From Rhizobium leguminosarum (GTDB lineage: Bacteria; Pseudomonadota; Alphaproteobacteria; Rhizobiales; Rhizobiaceae): a stretch of 36,474 bases of DNA. How positions within the stretch are numbered: the stretch's first letter is position 1; each line of letters begins with the position of its first letter. Where the stretch lies: NCBI RefSeq assembly GCF_004123835.1, contig NZ_MZMU01000014.1:1-36474 (forward strand). The letters run 5' to 3'. Made by a program: the position numbers and the translations under genes. The notes beneath the pieces were generated by a model, which ran no database searches, had not been told where the DNA came from, and was given only the letters and a program-made list of their open reading frames with translations. Below are positions 1 through 9,142 of the stretch, piece by piece.

Positions 1-39
1 TGTTATAATACTGCAGCAAATCCCAAGGATTTGCGCTGG

Positions 40-116
<77 letters not shown>

Positions 117-140
117 AATCTTCCAAAATAATCAACACAT

Positions 141-182
141 AAAAGCCCCGGACCGCAAAACGGCCGGGGCTTTGCTGTTTTT
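141..182 (+). terminator. Rho-independent terminator after tRNA-fMet
   Basis: A GC-rich hairpin with arms AGCCCCGG and CCGGGGCT plus an inner CCG/CGG pairing and a short A-rich loop, flanked by AAA and TTT and followed by TTTGCTGTTTTT. It lies 25 nt past the tRNA 3' end and fits a factor-independent terminator for it. Confidence 0.85.
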
Positions 183-419
183 ACCAGATGGCATTGCCGA
201 CGCAAGATTTGACGTTGGGAACCATTGCAGCAGACTCAGCCTCGGTTGCGACCACGCCTGCTCCTCGGGCCATGATGCCGGCCTTCTCGTCCCGCGAGGA
301 ACTGACGACCCTGCGCGAAACCTGCGGATCGGATTTTCAGGCCCTGTGCCGCATTGCAATAGCTGCTGGTGCACAATTAACTGTGTCGAAGCTCACCCTC
401 GGCGGATGCCATGACGTGG

Positions 420-1334
420 CTAAGGTTTCCCGAGGCGTTCGATGGCAGACTGTAGAGGTGCATCCGAAACATGGACCAGCCCGACATAGGGATTCGCCAT
501 ATCCGAAATCAGGAAGATCGCGCCCGCGACGGACAGGGCGCAAACAAGCAGAATTGACAGCACCGTCGGATTGGTCGGTGCCTGCAGCCCGAAGGTCGTA
601 AAAAGCAGCGCGAGCCAACAGACGAGAACGGTAAGGAAGGCCCAGGGCAAACCCTCTTTACCGGATTCGACGAGCAGCCAGTGGGTCTCGGCCACCATGC
701 CGCTCACTTCCAGAGCACGCGAGTGGAGAGAGCGCTGCCCCGCATCCTTCGGCGTCAGGGATCGAAGGTCGGCCTGAACCGCCTCTATATCCTGATATTC
801 TCCCCGCGCCTTGGCGGATGGCTCGTCGGTGGTCTCGGCAGACCAGCCGCGGCTCAGTCGTTTCTCGATGAGTTCACGCAACAATTGACGCGCCTTGTCG
901 GTTTCCGGCCCGTATTGCGCCATGACGCGGTCAAGCAGCAGTATCCGTGCGGCCGCCGTTCTCATCTCCACTTCGGCGTTGTCGTAGGTCGACTTGGCAG
1001 ATGCAATCAAAAGGCCGAGCGCCAGGGCCGACAGCGTTCCCACCACTGCGGTCGCCAGCCTGATGACGTCCTTGGATTCTGCATTGAGATGGTGATCCGG
1101 CAAGCGGGCACGCACCAACAATCCTATCGACGTCGCCATCGACAGAAATAGAAATACAAGCCCGCCAACCAACAGTGAGCCCAAGTCCGGTCTCCGTATC
1201 GCCACGTAGGTCCTGCAGCCGCCGCGATTGCTTGCAAGCTGTGCAATAGCTCCCGTCATCATAGCGGAAGATAGATCAAGCGCGGAACTCTCTACTTTCC
1301 TGATCTCGCGTGGCCGCCATCGGGCGGGTTTCAT
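420..1334 (-). CDS. DUF4239 (bestrophin-like) membrane protein
   Basis: A 304-residue protein that I recognise as the DUF4239 family. There is a strong hydrophobic helix at about residues 52-73, a second after the SKDVIRLATAVVGTLSALALG-type segment (about 90-112), and two more near the C-terminus (about 228-248 and 258-276). The central part is soluble and charged. The ATG overlaps the TGA of the upstream exchanger gene as ATGA, which decides the start and implies translational coupling. Function is unknown in the family; a channel-like or membrane-anchored role is only suggested by distant bestrophin resemblance. The coupling to a ChaA-type exchanger suggests a shared role in ion handling, which is inference. 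Confidence 0.8.
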   Translation of the reverse strand: MKPARWRPREIRKVESSALDLSSAMMTGAIAQLASNRGGCRTYVAIRRPDLGSLLVGGLVFLFLSMATSIGLLVRARLPDHHLNAESKDVIRLATAVVGTLSALALGLLIASAKSTYDNAEVEMRTAAARILLLDRVMAQYGPETDKARQLLRELIEKRLSRGWSAETTDEPSAKARGEYQDIEAVQADLRSLTPKDAGQRSLHSRALEVSGMVAETHWLLVESGKEGLPWAFLTVLVCWLALLFTTFGLQAPTNPTVLSILLVCALSVAGAIFLISDMANPYVGLVHVSDAPLQSAIERLGKP

Positions 1335-2464
1335 TGCTGGAAAATCAGCAAAACGTAAGCCAGGAAAAGCACCAGATGGACAGCGCCTTGCATGAGATGC
1401 GTGCGGCCGCTGGCAAAGGTGATGATGCTGACGGCAAGAGTGAGCAGGAGCATCACCAGATCTCCATGTTCCAGGCCGAGGGTTACCGGGTGCCCGTAAA
1501 GACGGCTGATGACAAGCATTGCCGGCACGGTCAGCCCGATCGTCGACAATACCGAACCAAGGAAGATGTTGACGGCGCGCTGAAGATTGTTGGCGATGGA
1601 TGCACGCACGGCGCTTATTGCCTCGGGCGTCGCGACAAGGATGGCCATGACAACACCGCCAAATGCGGTTGGGGCATGCAGGGTTTCGATAATGTAATCG
1701 ATCGGCCGGGCAAGCTGTTCGACGAGAAAGACGACGGGAGCCATATAGGCGAATAGCAGAATGGCATGAGGCCAGACCGGACCATGACGAGGGACACGTT
1801 CGCTGATGGACTCGTGACGGTTGCTGTCGTCAGTGAAATAGTCCCGATGGCGGCCGGCCTGAAGAAACAGAAACGTAGCGTAAAGGCCGACCGATATTAT
1901 ACCCAATATCAGCTGCCTCGTTGCGGATGGATGCTGTCCGTCCGGGCCTGCAAGAAATGTCGGCATCACCAGGCTCAGGGTCGCCAGCGGTACGATGACC
2001 CCGAGATAGGCGTTGGCGCCCTGCAGATTATGTTGCTGTTCCGGTCGCCGCCATGCGCCCAGCAGCAAGGACAGGCCGACCATGCCGTTCAGGATGATCA
2101 TGACGACTGCGAACAGGGTGTCGCGCGCCAGCGTGGGATTGTTCTCGCCATGAAGCATGACGGCGGATATCGCCATCACTTCGATCGAGGTGATGGCGAG
2201 CGTCAGAATGAGCGTGCCGTAAGGCTCCTTCAGCCGCTCTGCCAGATGATCCGCGTGCCGCACCACCGACAGAGCGGAGCCGAGGACGGCAGCGAACAGC
2301 CACGCAAAAACGACAGTGAACCAAAGCGGATCGGAAAGCTGCCCGAAGAGTTGCTCCTGGAAAACAAGAAACGCCAAGCTCGTCGCGACGCTGACGCCCA
2401 GGAACCATTCCTCGCGTATCAGGCTGCTTGCGCCGACAGCGCGCAATGCCGGACCGTCCGTCAT
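1331..2464 (-). CDS. ChaA-type calcium(cation)/proton antiporter, y4hA-like
   Basis: A 377-residue polytopic membrane protein of the CaCA superfamily, close to ChaA and to the rhizobial 'ionic transporter y4hA'. The two inverted alpha-repeats are visible: one around the segment with TLAITSIEVMAIS (about residue 90) and one around ATPEAISAVRASIANNLQRA followed by NIFLGSVLSTIGL (about residue 285). Both contain the acidic residue expected to bind the cation. About eleven hydrophobic helices can be traced. It probably exports Ca2+ or Na+/K+ in exchange for protons across the inner membrane. I chose the ATG at 2464; an in-frame GTG at 2473 is possible. Its stop overlaps the start of the DUF4239 gene. 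Confidence 0.88.
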   Translation of the reverse strand: MTDGPALRAVGASSLIREEWFLGVSVATSLAFLVFQEQLFGQLSDPLWFTVVFAWLFAAVLGSALSVVRHADHLAERLKEPYGTLILTLAITSIEVMAISAVMLHGENNPTLARDTLFAVVMIILNGMVGLSLLLGAWRRPEQQHNLQGANAYLGVIVPLATLSLVMPTFLAGPDGQHPSATRQLILGIISVGLYATFLFLQAGRHRDYFTDDSNRHESISERVPRHGPVWPHAILLFAYMAPVVFLVEQLARPIDYIIETLHAPTAFGGVVMAILVATPEAISAVRASIANNLQRAVNIFLGSVLSTIGLTVPAMLVISRLYGHPVTLGLEHGDLVMLLLTLAVSIITFASGRTHLMQGAVHLVLFLAYVLLIFQQ

Positions 2465-2521
2465 CGAAACCACCCGCCTTCTGGCAAATGCCGCCGCAAT
2501 CCGATCCTCAAGACCATTGTG

Positions 2522-2560
2522 TCCGCCCGCTGTCTTGTGCCCGTCACAAGAGCAGGCGGA
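2522..2560. other. Interrupted hairpin upstream of the exchanger gene
   Basis: An imperfect inverted repeat with inner arms TCTTGTG and CACAAGA (loop CCCGT) and outer arms TCCGCC and GGCGGA, separated by a small bulge. It lies about 60 nt upstream of the exchanger start on the minus strand and could be a leader hairpin or a terminator for the SDR gene. There is no adjacent T-run, so its role is open. Confidence 0.4.
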
Positions 2561-2758
2561 GACGAGGCTGCCTCAAGGCGAACCGAACCTCAAGCCAGAT
2601 CGTGTGTCACTGACTAAAACTTGCAGGTCTCTGTCGTCTCATCACCCATTGCTCCCGACAAAGGAACTGCCGCCGAAACGGAGGGCAAGGCGAGGCCGGC
2701 CAAAGCTCGGCGCGGCGGTTGCAGCGCGTTTCGACGGCGGCTCACGCCGCGTCTTCCA

Positions 2759-3466
2759 CTATTCGCGGCCGGTGGCGGGGATTGCTGCGCCAGTGACGAC
2801 GGCTGCGGCCGGCGAAATCAGGAAGGCGATGAGGCGGGCGATCGATTGCGGCGATACCCAGCCGTCCGTCTTCGCATCAGGCATGGCCGCACGGTTCTCA
2901 GGCGTGTCGATCGTCCCGGGCAGGATACAGTTGGCGGTGATGCGGTCGTCGCGGCATTCGGCAGCGATCGCCTCGGTCAGCCGGATGACGGCGGCTTTAG
3001 AGGCGGCGTAAGCAGCCTGCTTGGCGCCAGCCTTCAGGCCGGGCGCGGCGGCGACATGAACGATGCGGCCGTAGCCGGCCGCCTTCATCGTCGGGATAAC
3101 CGAGGCGCTGATTGTCAGCGCGGTGCGGGCGTTTGCGGTCATCATCGTCTCCCACTGCGCGGGCGCCTCCGGCCCGACCGGCCCCATCTGGAAACCGCCG
3201 ACGGTGTTGACCAACGCGCTCACGCCGCCAAAGCGCTTGACGGCCCGAGCGACAGCGGCGGCGCATGAAGCATAATCAGTGAGATCCGTTCCCGCGACCG
3301 ACAGAAACTCGGTGGAGGCAGGAAGATCGCTGGCTAAGGCTTCCAGCTCACTGCTCGAACGGTTCATGCAGACGAGTTTTGCGCCGGCGTTGGCAAGCTC
3401 GCGGACAACGGCGCTGCCGAGGTTGCCGCCGGCTCCCGTGACGATCACGGCTTTCTGGTCTTTCAT
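2759..3466 (-). CDS. SDR-family NAD(P)-binding protein lacking the usual catalytic Ser
   Basis: A 235-residue classical-size short-chain dehydrogenase/reductase. The Rossmann glycine motif TGAGGNLG is at residues 10-17, and YAASK supplies Tyr153 and Lys157. The conserved Ser that normally sits 13 residues before the Tyr is replaced by Ala140 (VHVAAAPG), so the Ser-Tyr-Lys triad is incomplete. It may still bind cofactor, act with another residue, or have a non-redox role; the substrate cannot be told. The ATG at 3466 has GGGAGA nine bases upstream. It is transcribed alone on the minus strand between the exchanger and the RHH gene. Confidence 0.85.
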   Translation of the reverse strand: MKDQKAVIVTGAGGNLGSAVVRELANAGAKLVCMNRSSSELEALASDLPASTEFLSVAGTDLTDYASCAAAVARAVKRFGGVSALVNTVGGFQMGPVGPEAPAQWETMMTANARTALTISASVIPTMKAAGYGRIVHVAAAPGLKAGAKQAAYAASKAAVIRLTEAIAAECRDDRITANCILPGTIDTPENRAAMPDAKTDGWVSPQSIARLIAFLISPAAAVVTGAAIPATGRE

Positions 3467-3572
3467 GGCAATCGATCTCCCGACGGTGCCCGCGCTGGAC
3501 AGTGCCGCGCATTGTTGATCCAGGCTGCGCGGCAGCGCAAGCCCCCGCCCAAGACAAGTCAGATGTTTGCGA

Positions 3573-3602
3573 AACGGCCCCCGGAGCGATCCGCGGGCCG
3601 TT
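3573..3602 (-). terminator. Hairpin downstream of the RHH gene, terminator-like
   Basis: Perfect 8-bp arms AACGGCCC and GGGCCGTT with a 14-nt loop, 28 nt past the stop of the ribbon-helix-helix gene. On the minus strand only TTTCG follows, so it is a weak intrinsic terminator at best. Confidence 0.45.
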
Positions 3603-3630
3603 CGTCTTTGATCGTCTGGCGGACCTGATT

Positions 3631-3981
3631 TCAGTGATATTTCGCCCGTTCGCGGTCGAGGATGACAGGCGCGTCGAGACCTGAGATCGGACGGGTGACA
3701 TCGGCCGGGATATCGCCGCTGAGCTGCAGGTCGAGATAGCGGGCGCAGCAGACCCGCAGGAAGGACGTGAAGTTGCCGAGATCGTGCCCGGCATCGATCG
3801 ATTCATGATGCAGCCGGGTGATCAGCTGGACGACATTCATGCCGTCGCGCCGGGCGATCTCCTCGAGCTTCGCCCAGAAGAAGTTCTCCAGTCTGACGCT
3901 GGTGACCATGCCGTCGATGCGCAGCGACCGGGTGGCGCTTTCCCAGAGCCGAACATCCGCCTTGATAAACAGTTCACACAT
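3631..3981 (-). CDS. Ribbon-helix-helix (RHH_4-type) small DNA-binding protein
   Basis: A 116-residue protein. The first strand MVTSVRLENFFW followed by two short helices (KLEEIARRDG, then NVVQLITRLHHE) matches the RHH_4 fold common in alphaproteobacteria. I placed the start at the ATG at 3981 because GGAGGACG precedes it directly; the longer open frame upstream runs antisense-like through the DJ-1 gene. The downstream half, with FTSFLRVCCARYLDLQL, is also typical of this family. It is likely a small transcriptional regulator or antitoxin-like protein; no toxin partner is seen next to it. Its gene follows the DJ-1 gene by 25 nt on the same strand and they probably share a transcript. Confidence 0.82.
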   Translation of the reverse strand: MCELFIKADVRLWESATRSLRIDGMVTSVRLENFFWAKLEEIARRDGMNVVQLITRLHHESIDAGHDLGNFTSFLRVCCARYLDLQLSGDIPADVTRPISGLDAPVILDRERAKYH

Positions 3982-4006
3982 ATCGTCCTCCCCGGTGCCG
4001 CCCTCC

Positions 4007-4603
4007 TCAGGCGGCGTTGGTTTCGAGCAGTGCCGCGGCATCGAGTACGGCCATGAACTGGCGCAGCCACGACGGATGCGCCGGCCAGGCGGGCGCCGTG
4101 ACCAGATTGCCGTCCGAGACTGCATCGCTGATGGCGATGTCGGCATAAATACCGCCGGCAAGTTCGACTTCCGGCCGGCAGGCCGGATAGGCCGAGCAGG
4201 TGCGGCCCTTCAGCACGCCGGCGGCGGCAAGCAGTTGCGCGCCGTGGCAGATGGCGGCGACGGGTTTTCCGGCGTCGAAGAAGTGCCGCACGGATTTGAT
4301 GACGTCGGCGTTGAGGCGAAGATATTCGGGTGCACGGCCGCCGGGGATGACGAGGGCATCGTAATCTTCGGCGCGCACACTGTCGAAGGTGGCGTTCAGC
4401 GCGAAATTATGGCCGCGTTTTTCGGAATAGGTCTGGTCGCCCTCGAAATCGTGGATGGCGGTGGCGACGGTCTCGCCGGCCTTCTTGCCGGGGCAGACGG
4501 CATCGACCGTATAGCCGCAGGCGAGCAGCGTCTGGAATGGCACCATCGTTTCGTAATCTTCGGTGAAGTCACCCGTGATCATCAGGATCTTTGAGGCTGG
4601 CAT
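4007..4603 (-). CDS. DJ-1/PfpI family protein (class I glutamine amidotransferase-like)
   Basis: A 198-residue protein with the DJ-1/PfpI flavodoxin-like core. The nucleophile elbow AICHGAQLL places the conserved Cys at residue 119, and ALVIPGGRAPEYLR precedes it as expected. The ATG at 4603 is chosen because GGAGGAAACG lies just upstream. Members include glyoxalase III, protein deglycases, peptidases and stress chaperones; the sequence does not discriminate. The context, close to a reactive-aldehyde dehydrogenase and DUF779, makes carbonyl-stress defence a reasonable guess. Confidence 0.87.
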   Translation of the reverse strand: MPASKILMITGDFTEDYETMVPFQTLLACGYTVDAVCPGKKAGETVATAIHDFEGDQTYSEKRGHNFALNATFDSVRAEDYDALVIPGGRAPEYLRLNADVIKSVRHFFDAGKPVAAICHGAQLLAAAGVLKGRTCSAYPACRPEVELAGGIYADIAISDAVSDGNLVTAPAWPAHPSWLRQFMAVLDAAALLETNAA

Positions 4604-4708
4604 CGTTTCCTCCCTTTGAAACCAACTGGCGGAGATTAGCAAAGAGCTGCTGCGAGCAGGTACTATGGGAATACTACAGGCGAAATTCCCACCCGGTGGG
4701 CGACAGCA

Positions 4709-5101
4709 TCAGACCGCCCTGACCTTCACATCAGGCACTGCGCAAGCCTCGCCGCCGCCGAAGAGGCGGGAACGGGTGAGGAAGCGCTTCTCGCGGCCGT
4801 TGTCGAGCGAGAACATGCCGCCGCGGCCGGGCACGACGTCGATGATCAGCTGCGTATGCTTCCACGCCTCGAACTGGCTGGCGCTGATATAGACCGGCAC
4901 GCCGCCGATCTCGCCGAGCTTGACGTCGCTGTCGCCGATTATGAATTCGTTAGCCGGATAACACATCGGCGAGGAGCCGTCGCAGCAGCCGCCGGACTGG
5001 TGGAAGAGGATATCGGGATGATCCCGCTTGATTTCCGAGATTAAATCGAGGGCTGCGTCGGTTGCAAGAACACGCGGTTCGCCGTTGACCGTCGTTTCCA
5101 T
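4709..5101 (-). CDS. DUF779 protein, aldehyde-dehydrogenase-associated
   Basis: A 130-residue DUF779 protein. The family signature is clear: HQSGGCCDGSSPMC with Cys39, Cys40 and Cys47, then IIDVVPGRGGMFSLDN, then FLTRSRLF. The cluster of cysteines suggests metal or persulfide chemistry but nothing is established. The ATG at 5101 has GGAGGA upstream. It lies 72 nt downstream of the aldehyde dehydrogenase gene on the same strand, the arrangement typical of this family, so it is likely an accessory to that enzyme. A perfect 14-bp hairpin separates the two genes. Confidence 0.88.
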   Translation of the reverse strand: METTVNGEPRVLATDAALDLISEIKRDHPDILFHQSGGCCDGSSPMCYPANEFIIGDSDVKLGEIGGVPVYISASQFEAWKHTQLIIDVVPGRGGMFSLDNGREKRFLTRSRLFGGGEACAVPDVKVRAV

Positions 5102-5119
5102 GGCTGTCTCCTCCAAGAC

Positions 5120-5152
5120 AAGGCCTTCTCCCCACGCCGGGGAGAAGGCCTT
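5120..5152 (-). terminator. Perfect 14-bp hairpin between aldehyde dehydrogenase and DUF779 genes
   Basis: Arms AAGGCCTTCTCCCC and GGGGAGAAGGCCTT match without mismatch around a 5-nt loop. It lies between two same-strand genes, so it may cut transcription partially or stabilise the upstream message. Its core resembles the inner hairpin of the RIME-like repeat at 31527-31645 and may be a relic of that repeat family. Confidence 0.6.
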
Positions 5153-5173
5153 TCATAACACCGTTGGCTGCTC

Positions 5174-6682
<1,509 letters not shown>

Positions 6683-6787
6683 GTCATCCTCCCTTGATGA
6701 TCCAGGTTCCCAAACGAACCAGTGGGAGGAAAATGAGCATGTTTTGGCGAATGGAACAGGGCGGATCTGCCATACCGCAGTGCACAG

Positions 6788-6805
6788 TGTCGCAGACCTG
6801 CTACA
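6788..6805. promoter_or_regulatory. Palindrome upstream of aldehyde dehydrogenase, candidate operator
   Basis: An 18-bp imperfect palindrome reading TGT-C-GCAG-AC-CTGC-T-ACA, about 105 nt upstream of the aldehyde dehydrogenase start and 32 nt from the IS remnant. Dyad symmetry with TGT..ACA ends is the kind of site bound by Fis-type activators, so it is a candidate target of the GAF/Fis regulator at 22799-23758. No matching sigma-54 promoter could be aligned downstream. Confidence 0.4.
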
Positions 6806-6836
6806 GCATCGCTTCATGATTGCGGGCGGCGGAACC

Positions 6837-6936
6837 TAAAGCGTGTTGCGGCTTACCGGATTCAGGGTTCCCTTGGCGTCAGAGTTGTGATTCATTTCTC
6901 CCTAGAAGGAGAAGTGTCATGGGCAAGCCGCATCCG
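6837..6936 (+). mobile_element. IS630-family remnant, left end only
   Basis: About 100 bp nearly identical to 22239-22341. It contains the terminal repeat AAAGCGTGTTGCG.CTTACC, the leader with AGAAGGAGAAGTGTC, and the first codons of the transposase (MGKPH). Homology stops right after those codons. It marks the outer boundary of the xox island on the aldehyde dehydrogenase side and has the same orientation as the larger copy. Confidence 0.82.
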
Positions 6937-7205
6937 TTAGCGCTTCTGAGGCAGTAGGTACAACGAGCACCGCAATGACAAATGCCGTACGGAACCATCC
7001 TTGTTGGACGAGAGGTTTAATTTCCGGGGGCTCGCAAGAATGTAGACTTCGTCCTCAAGGAAACTTTATGCTGCAGCAATCGCTTCATCCAGGCGGGCAC
7101 GACTACTGGCAGTGGTTGACTTTTAGTTGAGACCGTCGTCAAATCGGCCTTAGGGAGTGTGTCAGCGTGCTTGTCCAGCAGGCTGACACTTCATCCATCT
7201 GCCGA
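6937..7205. other. Non-coding gap between IS remnant and gfa
   Basis: No convincing gene is seen on either strand. The one structural signal is an 8-bp perfect inverted repeat, GTGTCAGC at 7159-7166 and GCTGACAC at 7182-7189, placed 17 nt past the gfa stop; it could act as the 3' end of the island's minus-strand transcript though no T-run follows. Confidence 0.5.
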
Positions 7206-7781
7206 TCAGCTAAAAAGAGCACCGGATTTCTTTGCAACCCAGGTGGCGACGTAATCCATCAAGGCCGGCGATAGGCAGTCATATGGTTCCAGCCCAAGCC
7301 CCCGCAAGCGGGCTCGTATGTCGTCCATTCGACTGGGATCGACGCCCGCTTCGATGATGGACGAAACAAAGGCCGCAAATTCAGGTGGAGCCCAGCCGGA
7401 TTCCTGAAAACGCTCGGGGTGAACGAAGTCCAGCCCCTGGAACGCATGGTCTCGCTCGACCGGGCCATACATGTGCACCCCGCATTCCTTGCAGGCGTGA
7501 CGTTGGATCAGCGCGCTCGTATCGACCACCTGCAGCTTGTCGCCGTTCTCGAGCACGGCCACCTTGTCATGCGGAACAACCGCAACGACGGAGAAATAGG
7601 TCCCTTTGGGCTTCCAGCACTTGGTGCAGCCGCAAACGTGATTGTGAGCGACCTGTCCGTCGACCTTTACCTTGACCGGCCGGTCCGTGCAGGCACAAAC
7701 AAGCGTGCCGCCGGCAAAGCCGGTGTTGGCGGGTTTCACACCACCATCGACCGCCGGATGAATATGAACTTGACTTTCCAT
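7206..7781 (-). CDS. gfa: S-(hydroxymethyl)glutathione synthase (glutathione-dependent formaldehyde-activating enzyme)
   Basis: A 191-residue Gfa-family zinc protein of the same size class as the Paracoccus enzyme. All seven expected Zn-ligand cysteines are present: Cys29 and Cys31 (CAC), Cys50, Cys52 and Cys55 (CGCTKC), and Cys97 and Cys100 (CKEC). It promotes or carries the condensation of formaldehyde with glutathione in the cytoplasm, feeding FrmA encoded just upstream. The ATG at 7781 has GGGGAGGAAATA ahead of it. It is the last gene of the minus-strand block in the island. Confidence 0.94.
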   Translation of the reverse strand: MESQVHIHPAVDGGVKPANTGFAGGTLVCACTDRPVKVKVDGQVAHNHVCGCTKCWKPKGTYFSVVAVVPHDKVAVLENGDKLQVVDTSALIQRHACKECGVHMYGPVERDHAFQGLDFVHPERFQESGWAPPEFAAFVSSIIEAGVDPSRMDDIRARLRGLGLEPYDCLSPALMDYVATWVAKKSGALFS

Positions 7782-7872
7782 TGCATATTTCCTCCCCTGT
7801 TGCGCCGAAACCCATCCGGATCTCCGGATAGTGATTCACTTCGGCTTTGATACGAGCGCCCGGCGGACACGC

Positions 7873-9000
7873 TCAGTAGATTACGACGCCGCGGATGCTT
7901 TCGCCGGCATGCATGAGGTCGAAACCCTTGTTGATGTCCTCGATCGGCATGGTGTGGGTGATCATCGGGTCGATCTGGATCTTGCCTTGCATGTACCAGT
8001 CGACGATCTTCGGCACATCGGTGCGCCCGCGCGCGCCGCCGAAGGCGGTGCCCATCCAGTTGCGGCCGGTGACCAGCTGGAACGGACGGGTGGAGATTTC
8101 CTGACCGGCGCCGGCAACGCCGATGATAATGGACTTGCCCCAGCCGCGATGGGAAGATTCCAGCGCCTGACGCATCACCTTGGTGTTGCCGGTGCAGTCG
8201 AACGTGTAGTCGGCGCCGCCGATCAGGTCGCCGTGGCGCTTCGTCATGTTGACGAGATAGGGCACGATGTCGTCGCCGACCTCCTTCGGATTGACAAAAT
8301 GCGTCATGCCGAACTTCTCGCCCCATGCCTTGCGGTCAGGGTTGATATCGACGCCGATGATCATGTCGGCACCGGCAAGCTTCAGACCCTGAAGCACGTT
8401 GAGGCCGATACCGCCGAGACCGAAGACGATCGCCGTCGCGCCCATCTCGACCTTGGCGGTGTTGATGACGGCGCCGATGCCGGTCGTGACACCGCAGCCG
8501 ATATAGCAGATCTTGTCGAACGGCGCGTCGGGATTGACCTTGGCAAGGGCGATCTCCGGCAGCACGGTGAAGTTCGAAAAGGTCGAGCAGCCCATATAGT
8601 GATGGATCTTGTCCTTGCCGATCGAGAAACGCGAGGTGCCGTCCGGCATCACGCCCTGGCCCTGGGTCGCGCGGATCGAGGTGCAGAGATTGGTCTTGCG
8701 CGAGGTACAGGAATAGCATTCGCGGCATTCCGGGGTGTAGAGCGGAATGACGTGGTCGCCCTTCTTCACCGAGGTGACGCCGGGGCCGACATCGACCACG
8801 ATGCCGGCACCCTCGTGGCCGAGGATTGCCGGGAAGAGGCCTTCCGGATCGGCGCCCGACAAAGTGAAATCATCGGTGTGGCAGATGCCCGTCGCCTTGA
8901 CCTCCACCAGCACTTCGCTGGCGCGCGGGCCGTCCAGATCGACCTCCATGATCTCTAACGGTTTTCCCGCTCCAACGGCAACGGCAGCACGGGTTTTCAT
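7873..9000 (-). CDS. frmA: S-(hydroxymethyl)glutathione dehydrogenase / class III alcohol dehydrogenase
   Basis: A 375-residue medium-chain Zn alcohol dehydrogenase of class III. The catalytic Zn site is Cys40, His62 and the later CGVTTG cysteine. The structural Zn lobe is Cys92, Cys95, Cys98 and Cys106. The NAD fold shows GLGGIGLN. SIRATQG carries the Arg expected for glutathione-adduct binding in class III enzymes. It oxidises S-hydroxymethylglutathione to S-formylglutathione with NAD+. The ATG at 9000 has AGGGGATAAAGAA upstream. The gap to gfa is 91 nt and both are likely co-transcribed. A formylglutathione hydrolase gene is not in the window. Confidence 0.96.
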   Translation of the reverse strand: MKTRAAVAVGAGKPLEIMEVDLDGPRASEVLVEVKATGICHTDDFTLSGADPEGLFPAILGHEGAGIVVDVGPGVTSVKKGDHVIPLYTPECRECYSCTSRKTNLCTSIRATQGQGVMPDGTSRFSIGKDKIHHYMGCSTFSNFTVLPEIALAKVNPDAPFDKICYIGCGVTTGIGAVINTAKVEMGATAIVFGLGGIGLNVLQGLKLAGADMIIGVDINPDRKAWGEKFGMTHFVNPKEVGDDIVPYLVNMTKRHGDLIGGADYTFDCTGNTKVMRQALESSHRGWGKSIIIGVAGAGQEISTRPFQLVTGRNWMGTAFGGARGRTDVPKIVDWYMQGKIQIDPMITHTMPIEDINKGFDLMHAGESIRGVVIY

Positions 9001-9142
9001 TTCTTTATCCCCTTTTTACGATCATTCCCTCTACGAGCTGGCTCGTCGGGATGTGCCTTCAACAAGCGGCGGCCGTACATCTTCCCAACCATCGACAATC
9101 CACGGATCGAGATGCTGACGTATTCCGCTCCCAGCCCGAACA

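Noticed and set aside
6683..6836. Sigma-54 (-24/-12) promoter for the aldehyde dehydrogenase
   Set aside because: TGGCA occurs but no GC dinucleotide falls at the required spacing; the nearby regulator also lacks the AAA+ domain.
7831..8958. Plus-strand open frame of 375 codons opposite frmA
   Set aside because: Antisense shadow of a class III alcohol dehydrogenase with all Zn ligands.
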